NCBI GenBank assembly: GCA_007693915.1
Contig: RECS01000113.1
Coordinates: 1-35,291, forward strand
Length of the DNA: 35,291 nucleotides
Origin: Saprospirales bacterium
GTDB taxonomy: Bacteria > Bacteroidota > Bacteroidia > Chitinophagales > Saprospiraceae
Reading direction: 5' to 3'
Below, in pieces: positions 27,001 through 33,800 of the stretch. The position numbers were made by a program, and so were the translations under genes. The notes beneath the pieces are model-generated. The model was not told the origin of the DNA. It was given only the letters and a program-made list of their open reading frames with translations, and ran no database searches. Numbering within the stretch: the stretch's first letter is position 1; the number at the start of each line of letters is the position of its first letter.

Positions 27001-28542
27001 ATTATATAGGATGGCAACTTCTATCGATTCATCGGAGTAAAAATTTCCAATCTTATACGATTTACATACATTATCTGTCTGAGGGGATTCCCAAATTAAA
27101 TTGATGCCACCATCAGTTATTGAAAAAATAACAACTGTTCTGTTTTTATTTATTCCGATAATACAAGGATCTCCATTTTCTTCCAGCTGAATAAGCTGTA
27201 TGCTTGTGAGGTTAAAATCAAAATCGTCTAATGACGCATAAACTGAAGTAAATGTATTTTTGTAAACAGATATTTTTCTACTACCTTCTCTGGTTAGATA
27301 ATACGTATCATTATCAATGTGTAAAGCAGCGATGTCATTAATAGTTGAAAAATTATCTAGTAAAATCGGACCTTCAATAATCGAATCAGATTTGCCGCTA
27401 CGAATCTCTAAAAGTCCACCACTATTATTTGTGTTTGAGGAACCACTACAGTTAACATAATTAATGTAATCTCCATCATTTTTATTAATTAAAGCTATGA
27501 ATGCCCGATTGGATTTTACTTGTGACATCCAATCAGTTGATGATTCAATATCCCTCACAACCAACCGATTGTCTGAAACATAAAACAAATTCCTATTTCC
27601 ATCACCATTTAAATCGTGAAACAACGTACTAGAATTGTTTGATCCGGAAGTTGGAATTTGCCAAATTTCATTGCCGGTAACAGGATTTCTTGCAGAAATA
27701 GCTGAATTCGTAGATAAAAGTATTAAGGCATTATCATTTCCGCTTGATGGTACGTACGAAAATCTTCTGTTTTGAAATGATCCTTCAATAGTCCACATTT
27801 CGCTTTGAGCTTGAACATTAAAACATGTTAAATTACTATAGTTTATTCCATAAATTAACGACAATCCGTTTTGACCCGGTTCGGACAGATAAATATTATT
27901 ACCAAAAACACCAGAATATTCCCATTTAATTTGAAAAGAGAAAAGATCTAAAATTTTACTTCCTGAAGATTGAGAGACAATAATCTCTTTATCACTTTTA
28001 TCATAAACATTCCCAATAGCAAAATCACGAAAACCTCCAAAATTTCCTTGATTTAAGATGGTTCCTTCTTGATTTATCAATAACAAATCAGAGGAAGCCC
28101 TAACCACAAAATAATTCATTGAATCAGTAGTGTAGATTTCAAATTTATTGATATCCCTTGAAAAGTTATCTTTTATCACTTCCACTGAATTAGTGATAGG
28201 GTCGAAGCTTAATAAACGACGTGATTCAGCAATATAAATTTTATTTTCGATAGAATCATAGTCTATCCAAAGGATTGGAGAATTTGCAGGGGTTTCAATG
28301 CGATGTTCTCTATATCCATTTCCCTCTGCCTGTAAAAATTTTAAAAATGTATTAATTTGATTTCCAGTTGTAAATGCTACCTCTATTGTTCCATTTTTAT
28401 CAAAATCACCAACAATAGTATTTCTCTGTCCAGGTGAAGAAATATTATAAATTTCTTGATGGATTAATTCTGCATAGGGGGCTTGAGAAAATACTGAAAC
28501 TGAAATAAGGAAGAATAAAATACTAAAAAACTTTGTCATCAT
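24022..28542 (-). CDS. T9SS-secreted 1506-residue VCBS/Ig/PQQ-propeller/SprB-repeat protein, copy B
   Basis: Same length and module order as copy A: signal peptide MMTKFFSILFFLISVSVFSQ, VCBS-like N-terminal region, SbsA-type and second Ig-like domains, PQQ-like propeller, two SprB-like repeats (IVCYGDNTASIEVIAEGG; ESNGSATVIAEGGTRPYIY) and a type A sorting domain ending SSAKFIIKN. By hand alignment, residues 21-147 are about 91% identical to copy A, 148-280 only about 57%, and 691-840 about 96%. It is the first gene of the array in transcription order, with the clearest promoter upstream (28673-28680). The start ATG at 28542 is one codon before a second Met; either could be used. Confidence 0.9.
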   Translation of the reverse strand: MMTKFFSILFFLISVSVFSQAPYAELIHQEIYNISSPGQRNTIVGDFDKNGTIEVAFTTGNQINTFLKFLQAEGNGYREHRIETPANSPILWIDYDSIENKIYIAESRRLLSFDPITNSVEVIKDNFSRDINKFEIYTTDSMNYFVVRASSDLLLINQEGTILNQGNFGGFRDFAIGNVYDKSDKEIIVSQSSGSKILDLFSFQIKWEYSGVFGNNIYLSEPGQNGLSLIYGINYSNLTCFNVQAQSEMWTIEGSFQNRRFSYVPSSGNDNALILLSTNSAISARNPVTGNEIWQIPTSGSNNSSTLFHDLNGDGNRNLFYVSDNRLVVRDIESSTDWMSQVKSNRAFIALINKNDGDYINYVNCSGSSNTNNSGGLLEIRSGKSDSIIEGPILLDNFSTINDIAALHIDNDTYYLTREGSRKISVYKNTFTSVYASLDDFDFNLTSIQLIQLEENGDPCIIGINKNRTVVIFSITDGGINLIWESPQTDNVCKSYKIGNFYSDESIEVAILYNNAIILYDIKSNLLIKQIFVNYNQNHNAFDVVDLNQDGNYAFVIGGQNYANKTSIQLIDIEDEAIEEIDILDKSIALQVIYHENLDSTARPEMIVLGDKFYIYDTESYLILSEINAFPLEPHHTPINLTDIAVADLDLDKHKDILIAHQYGYARIRINEEFLNVTLPFIREYRPPSGKEKLATNTTISVIFSEEIEPSSLNGIEIISESGIIQSFTAELSSNQRTLLLDPSTNWTANENISILLPSTITDLAGNNLDGNRNGIYDGDEDEFTFTLNMGSGIDDIPPYFINLKTKSEIFPGQLISISGTATDVNDSVISDIKKILYSLNDASVISEGISVPGTDGKFDSSTEDFEINISSVALDLGTHAVYLATQDFAENWSEVDSISFTIIEESVDNWSVYGKDTYNTSYAPASRFNYPVSLKNSITHEVDVFDGLNRSIIVENKVIFTSNNRIWARDLETGELIWKNTYNNRQSLSTPCFAYGNIYLQIGDRSSSQIVCLSPTNGLTIWSTNYSVQKSDLPGILAADGSIIIVEGYSWTIISSYDAYNGNLNWTQDISTNNFDNWNPAIYDGKIYGHADNFGVIDLQTGELLKHITSDDLPYHWWGWSGIGNPVIDTVNNQIVLTNRQFMFALDLDTYEINWSISFTDYGLFNSTPALSGNSLFVGNSNLIMELSASDGELIWYNEDFNCNFDPVVSDSIVAFSSNNRTVVVDRKTKQVEGGFNKGGHLTLSGDYLIIAEHNGGQLYILEQGEKVPMAAEIMILDSIVCYGDNTASIEVIAEGGIGELEFNWEDSAINSNLRSSLPAGEYTVRVLDMFLNNVEQSITITEPPELILTTSSIEETNNESNGSATVIAEGGTRPYIYVWADFPGLSVPTINYLEAGNYFVEVIDANGCSAVTTVNVDGITSTNDLERYNIELRPTVSTGEFILQTPPDVTGSKYMIFNQLGILIKSGIIESEEILFNENLPPNLYIFTIISDTSRSSAKFIIKN

Positions 28543-28624
28543 GTGTAAAGTAATTACAAATTTAATAAAAATTATATAGAAACTTCATAAACATCTTTAT
28601 CTAGCATCAATAATCAGTCCAATC

Positions 28625-28633
28625 CCCCTTCAA
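28625..28633 (-). promoter_or_regulatory. Shared upstream motif TTGAAGGGG, copy B
   Basis: Third occurrence of the leader motif, 83 bases before the ATG at 28542 and about 40 bases downstream of the predicted promoter, so here it would lie in the transcribed leader. Confidence 0.3.
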
Positions 28634-28662
28634 ACAATTTGCAATTTCCTTCTTTCGCACAA

Positions 28663-28690
28663 TTATTATGCACAAATTTATACATAATAA
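28663..28690 (-). promoter_or_regulatory. Candidate promoter and operator of the paralogue array
   Basis: The minus strand contains TAAATTTG (28673-28680), a perfect TAnnTTTG -7 box. It sits within the spacer of a perfect 8-bp inverted repeat, TTATTATG (28663-28670) and CATAATAA (28683-28690). A protein bound to this dyad would cover the promoter. The rest of 28543-28760 shows no gene. Confidence 0.45.
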
Positions 28691-28765
28691 ATCAAATCTA
28701 AAGAACATTATAAAACTTTATTGGTTACCTGCGTTGACTGAAGTAGGTCTCTGTGGCAAATGGAT

Positions 28766-28885
28766 TTCCTAAATCACCTTTTTCAATCCGCTACGACCGG
28801 ATTGCCTGCTGAATACGAATCCATTGATGAGACTATTGCTCCAGAAGTTATGGAATTAATGGTGAAGTGGATAAAGCAGTTGTAG
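28766..28885 (+). pseudogene. C-terminal remnant of a second alpha/beta hydrolase
   Basis: The plus strand reads FLNHLFQSATTGLPAEYESI then DETIAPEVMELMVKWIKQL and stops at TAG 28883-28885. This matches the end of the broken hydrolase at 7062-7181 (LNHLFQTAQTGLPAEYESIE, then ETFAPKVLELMVEWIMG), including the catalytic His, but differs at many codons, so it is a paralogue rather than a recent copy. Homology starts abruptly near 28766. No start codon, nucleophile or Asp motif is present upstream. It ends 10 bases before the convergent LytTR gene's stop. Confidence 0.82.
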
Positions 28886-28894
28886 GGTCTGGAT

Positions 28895-29773
28895 TTATTT
28901 AAATTCCGAACTTTGATTTATTTTCGCTTTTACTTCAGGAATAAAAGACCTCGATACGGGCACCTTTTCTTCAGAAAAGTTCAACTGTAATTGAAGTCCC
29001 TGAGCATTTCCACTAACAGACTGCAGGTGGTATAAATTGGCTGCATGAGAGCGGTGGGTTTGAACAATTAGCTGATGACCATTTATTTGATTGAGCAAGT
29101 TTTTTAAAGTGGATCGAATTAATAATCTTTCAGTTTCCCCTGATTGGGAAAAATGTAATTCCACGTAATTCCCGGCTGCTTCAAGTCGTATGATCTCATC
29201 AGAACTAAGACGAATAAGTTCATTTCCTGTCTGATCAAAAAGTGAAATCAGCCCCTCTTGGCCTGGCTTTTTGTTATCTGATTTCTTTAAAGTTGATTCA
29301 CCTCTCAAGGCCTTTGCTTCAGCCAAATATTTTTTAAAAAGAAAATAATAATTGAACAGTATGCCTACAGTCATTGGAAAAACTCCCAGTGAAAAGGTCC
29401 AGAGTAGTGCAGTAAGAAATCCTTGAATTGAATACCTCATATAACCGAGGGTGATGGTATATACCCAATTCGCTATCGCTATAGTCGTAATTACTGCCAT
29501 GCTGAACAATATCTCTTTTAATAGGGTCCAACTTTTTTCTGAAAAAAGCCTGGGAAATAATGCCTGAAACGGAAAATTGAACAACCAGACCACAAAGGAG
29601 GTGATCAAACCATAACCCAATAGGACCGGTATCTTGTTTTCAAACAAATCCGACAATCCAAAGGGCTGAAAAAACAACAGAAACAGAAATACAAATCCTC
29701 CTATGAAGATAACCGCCTTCCACTTTTGGGATTTTTCAAGGAAAAGGGGATAGGGTTGGTTGAGGAATGCCAT
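28895..29773 (-). CDS. Membrane-bound LytTR-family transcriptional regulator
   Basis: 292 residues. The N-terminal half holds about four hydrophobic helices (about 18-38, 48-70, 85-112, 118-146), with the FQPFGL motif common in Bacteroidota membrane LytTR proteins. A charged linker (about 150-180) leads to a C-terminal LytTR DNA-binding domain (about 188-288; IIRLEAAGNYVELHF, RSTLKNLLNQI, QTHRSHAANLYHL, VPVSRSFIPEVKAKI). There is no receiver domain, so the membrane part probably senses or mediates partner contact. It is divergent from a multi-TM protein 180 bases away; paired direct repeats in between are candidate LytTR sites. The target may be that neighbour, itself, or the nearby secreted-protein array; only the first two are suggested by position. 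Confidence 0.9.
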   Translation of the reverse strand: MAFLNQPYPLFLEKSQKWKAVIFIGGFVFLFLLFFQPFGLSDLFENKIPVLLGYGLITSFVVWLFNFPFQALFPRLFSEKSWTLLKEILFSMAVITTIAIANWVYTITLGYMRYSIQGFLTALLWTFSLGVFPMTVGILFNYYFLFKKYLAEAKALRGESTLKKSDNKKPGQEGLISLFDQTGNELIRLSSDEIIRLEAAGNYVELHFSQSGETERLLIRSTLKNLLNQINGHQLIVQTHRSHAANLYHLQSVSGNAQGLQLQLNFSEEKVPVSRSFIPEVKAKINQSSEFK

Positions 29774-29866
29774 AGGTTATTTTTCTATAAAAGTAATGGA
29801 TTTAAAATAATAGATCCCCTCATTAACGGAAAAATTAAAAATGAGTAATGTATGCTTGAATTAGCT

Positions 29867-29897
29867 TTGTCATTCGTCCCAAAAGCTTGTCATTGGT
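29867..29897 (+). promoter_or_regulatory. Paired direct repeats TTGTCATTSGT, candidate LytTR binding site
   Basis: TTGTCATTCGT (29867-29877) and TTGTCATTGGT (29887-29897) are 10 of 11 identical with a 20-base period, about two helical turns. LytTR regulators typically bind two direct repeats about 21 bases apart on one DNA face. The pair lies between the divergent lytTR and membrane-protein genes. Confidence 0.45.
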
Positions 29898-29929
29898 GGA
29901 TTAATCTTTTTCGAAGGAAGTATTGATTC

Positions 29930-29937
29930 CATCTTTG
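29930..29937 (+). promoter_or_regulatory. Candidate -7 box for the DUF2306-like gene
   Basis: CATCTTTG, 7 of 8 to TAnnTTTG, followed by C and located 16 bases before the ATG at 29954. The direct-repeat pair ends 32 bases upstream of it, a reasonable position for an activator. Confidence 0.4.
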
Positions 29938-29953
29938 CAAAAAATTTAAAACG

Positions 29954-30589
29954 ATGACTTCAATACTTTTAATGATTCACATTGTGCTTGGATATACAGC
30001 CTTAATTGCAGGATTCGTTGCTGCATTGAGCAGGAAAAGAAGAGGGCTGCATTCAAAATCCGGTAATGTATTTTTCTACGGAATGCTCATTTCCTTGATT
30101 GCTGCGATTTTTTTGAATATGATTAAATTTTCCCCATTTCTCTTCCCCATAGCTTTATTCACATTGTATATGATAGTGGGAGGCAAGTTGATTTTTAGCC
30201 TGCGCAATTCCGATAATCTTAGAAAATGGTGGAACTTATATACTGGATTGGGACTTTTTATCTCCCTCATGATGCTGGGTATCGCCTTGTTTTTATTTGT
30301 TAAAAACCTCTTGGGAATGGGGATTATACTATTGATTTTTGGAATCATTCAAAGTCTGATGACTTATTCCGACCGGAAGAACAATCCGGCTAACCACTCG
30401 AAGAGCCGAATTTTTCAACACATCAATAAAATGGGAGGAGGTATGATCGCTTCCGTAACAGCTTTTGCAGCCGTGAATATTCATTTTTTGCCTTCATTAG
30501 TCGTTTGGTTGACACCTAGTATTATTGGGAGTTTTTTGATTGCTTATGCGATTAGGCAGCGGAGGAAAAAATACAAGATGGACTATTAA
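29954..30589 (+). CDS. Multi-pass membrane protein, DUF2306-like
   Basis: 211 residues with about six or seven hydrophobic helices. The start MTSILLMIHIVLGYTALIAG, followed by R-K-R-R-G-L-H-S-K-S-G and FFYGMLISLIAA, has the pattern of Bacteroidota DUF2306-type proteins (an early H-I-V-L-G, then H-x-x-S-G next to the second helix). The basic tail RQRRKKYKMDY should be cytoplasmic. Biochemical function is unknown. It is divergent from a membrane LytTR regulator, an arrangement suggesting regulation or a shared sensory role. The family assignment is by overall pattern and is moderately certain. Confidence 0.75.
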   Translation: MTSILLMIHIVLGYTALIAGFVAALSRKRRGLHSKSGNVFFYGMLISLIAAIFLNMIKFSPFLFPIALFTLYMIVGGKLIFSLRNSDNLRKWWNLYTGLGLFISLMMLGIALFLFVKNLLGMGIILLIFGIIQSLMTYSDRKNNPANHSKSRIFQHINKMGGGMIASVTAFAAVNIHFLPSLVVWLTPSIIGSFLIAYAIRQRRKKYKMDY

Positions 30590-30802
30590 AAGCATTTTAA
30601 TTTTTCAGCATATGCCATTACTGTCAAATTTAAAAGATAAGGTTTTAGGCTGAAAGATGCTAAGCTAAAAAAATGAGCTGAAAAGTTTTGAACCAACAAA
30701 CAGCATCTAAAAAATTCAGCAATCAGGATTTTAGGGGAAGTATTACAATGGCAAGTAACTTTAAGATAGCTTGATCAATTTTTCTAGGAAGATAAAGATT
30801 CC

Positions 30803-30810
30803 TATATTTG
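30803..30810 (+). promoter_or_regulatory. -7 promoter box (TATATTTG) for the CHU_C protein gene
   Basis: Perfect TAnnTTTG match 28 bases before the ATG at 30839. A perfect 7-bp inverted repeat TTGATCC (30808-30814) / GGATCAA (30831-30837) overlaps the box and ends one base before the start codon, so it could be an operator or a leader hairpin. Bases 30590-30802 show no gene. Confidence 0.5.
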
Positions 30811-30838
30811 ATCCCTTTACTTGCAGGATCGGATCAAA

Positions 30839-33800
30839 ATGAAATCAATTTTTACAGGCATCTTTCTTCTTGGTTTTTGTATATCAATCAGTCTTGACTA
30901 TCTATATGCTACATGTCTTTTAACGAAAACCTCTGCTAAAGTAAATTTATCTGAGATCATTTCTTTAGAATCAACAGATAGAGAAGAAAAGTTTGTGGAT
31001 TATAGTTTGCAGGAGGATTATCTATATATCAGTCCCGAAGGAAAACCTAACTCAAGTTTTTCTACCTGTAATGAAATCATTAGTGCAGGAGAAGGTCAGG
31101 TATTATGTTGGCCTGGTGGTTCGACTTTATTGGAAGGATTTTTCAGTAGCAATGAATACCTGACTTTAGAGTGGTCGCCTGAAGAGGGTTTGTCAGATCC
31201 CAATATTCTTCAACCCATAGCAGATGTCACTTCGACAACTACTTATACCCTCAATATTGCAACTATATCCGAAGAAAACCTGATTGTAAACGGTGATTTT
31301 GAATTGGGGAATACCGGTTTTTCGAGTGATTATATATACAACGAATTGAGTCCGGGATTTCTGGGTCAGGGGGAATACTCTATTCAAGCGAACCCAATAG
31401 TTGGTAATCCAGGCTTTTCAGAGTGTGGAGACCACACAAGTGGATCGGGGAATATGTTTATTGCGGATGGCGCCTTATTTGCAGGGACTCAGGTTTGGTG
31501 TCAGACCGTGACTGTTTTACCTGATACCGATTATTTTTTTCAATTTTTTATAACTTCAATTTTTCCTGTATCACCGGCTGAAATAGAGACTACATTTAAT
31601 GGCAATTCGATCGGCACCATAAGTCCCACAAGTAATACATGTGAGTGGTTAGAATTTTCAACCGTATGGAATTCAGGAGGATTGAATGAGGTGACCATCT
31701 GTATGGTTAATTTAAATATCGTTGGTTACGGAAATGATTTTGCACTTGATGACATTTCACTCAGACGCATTTGTGAATATTCAGATGAAGTTACCATTAC
31801 TGTGCTGGAGGAAATCAGGACAGAGGAGGAATATCTGATTTGTGCAGGAGAGTCAGTTGAAATCGGAGGGCAGGAATTTTCTGAACCTGGTAATTATGAA
31901 GTCCTGCTTACCAATGATTTTGGTTGCGATAGCATAATTGATTTGCAGATTGACTGGGTTCCTGTTTTTGCTTTTATAGAATATCCTTTAACCATCACCT
32001 GCGAAAATGAAGTTGTTGAACTCGATGGAAGTCTATCGTTGGGAACTGAATTCCAATGGTCAACAACTGATGGCCTTATACTCACTGACCCCTCTGAGTC
32101 AATAATCAGTGTGGGCGCGGCAGGGACTTATCAACTTGAAGTGACAAATGTAGAAAATGGTGTATTTTGTCAGGATTGGGTCAGTGTAAATGTTTCGGTC
32201 GATACTATCAGTCCCATTTTTGAAATTATCATTCACGAACCATTGAGTTGTAGTGATTCTGTGGCAATCCTGGAGGCTTTGCCTGTTTCAATACCCCCAA
32301 ATGCCATCATAGAATGGGAGACTCAAAACGGTGAAATTATAAGTGGTTCAAATACACTTATGCCTTCGGTTGGGAGTGCGGGAACCTACACATTAACTAT
32401 AAGCAATCCCGTCAACGGCTGTATGAGTTCGCACAGTATTGAGTTGGAAAGCGACACTTTAAAACCTGTTCTGGAACTCAGTGATTTGTTGTTTATTACC
32501 TGTCGCGATTCACAGGTCGTTCTCTTAGCAGAGGTGATCAGTCCGGATACTAATTTTGTTTTTTCCTGGACAACAGACGGGGGAAATTTTGTAAGCGGCG
32601 AAAATACTATAGAGCCAACAGTAGATGCTCCCGGTCTGTATTCTATTATTGTGACAGATACTTTAAGCGGTTGTGAGAGCAGAGGAAGTGTTCGTGTGGA
32701 GCAGGATTTTTTTCTACCAGAAATTGAAGTGACATCTGTCGATACTTTTCCATGCTTGGAAGATAGTATGACCTTATCAGTAGTTATCACTCCTGATTCC
32801 AGTATTTTTCAATTTAGTTGGACGACGCCAAATGGGACTATCCTAAGCGGAAATGAAACTACCAACCCAATAATAGGAGCTGAAGGAGATTATCAATTGG
32901 TAATTGAAAATGTAAATAATGGTTGTAAGGATTCACTTTGGGTAGAAATAACAGAGGATTGTCCCTGCATAGCAAGCGCAGGCGAATTTCAAATTGAAGA
33001 ATTGGAACTGTGCGAAGGAGAAGATATTGAGTTAGCTGCTTTAGATCTTCAAAGCACGATTGATGATGAGGATTTTAAGTTGTTTTTTGTGCTACACGAA
33101 GGTGATGCAAATGAGATCGGTAATATTCTGGCGATTTCTCAGGGTGATCCCATCGAATGGTCGTCAGGTTTCGAGTTGGGGAGGGCGTATTTCATTACAG
33201 CAATCATTAGTACTTCCGAAGAGGGTGAAATCAACTTCGATGATCCCTGTATTGATTTTTCTGTGGGTATTCCGGTGGTATGGGTTTCCGGGCCAAATGT
33301 TGAGATTAGCGGATCTATTGAAATTTGTTTGGGAGAGGACCTTTTTCTTACTGTAGAGAGTGAGGGGCCGTTTCCATTTAATATTGAACTTAATAGTAGT
33401 GCCGGCGATACTATAGATGTCGAAATAACAGAAGCAAATCAGCAAGTCAATCTTCCCCAAAATGCGGGAGAAACTATCTGGGAAATCAATGCCGTAGTAA
33501 GTGAATGCGATGGTATCTTTAGCGGGGAATTTATAGCTATCGTCTCTGAACCATTAGAACTTAACTTTTTCACTGCTCCGCTAATTTGCAATAACGCTCT
33601 ATTTGGCTCCATACTCGATTTGAATGAATTAATCATTGGCGGGACTATTGATGGAACATGGATTTTCGATGGTGAAGAGGTATTGGATGGGGTAATCGAT
33701 TTTGATGGATTTGATCCGGGGCAATATGAATTTTTCTTCAGCACTGAGGGTTTTGAAGACCCCTGTCCGGGAACCAGCTGGTTGGTGTTGATAGATGTAA

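Larger units (their letters stand above)
17223..28542 (-). repeat. Tandem array of three paralogous T9SS propeller/SprB-repeat genes
   Basis: Three same-strand genes (17223-19169, 19281-23801, 24022-28542) descend from one another. The two long ones have identical length (1506 codons) and align without gaps wherever compared. Leaders are also duplicated: GTAACTTATTTRCATATGAAAAC precedes the first two starts, and a TTGAAGGG-type motif lies 73-83 bases upstream of all three. Stop-side sequences are also related (ATTATYCTGACC near 19275 and 24015). Confidence 0.9.

Noticed and set aside
17223-28542. Idea that the three paralogues are an assembly artefact
   Set aside because: The copies differ throughout, have diverged leaders and different lengths, and show non-random divergence, so they are real paralogues on sequence grounds.
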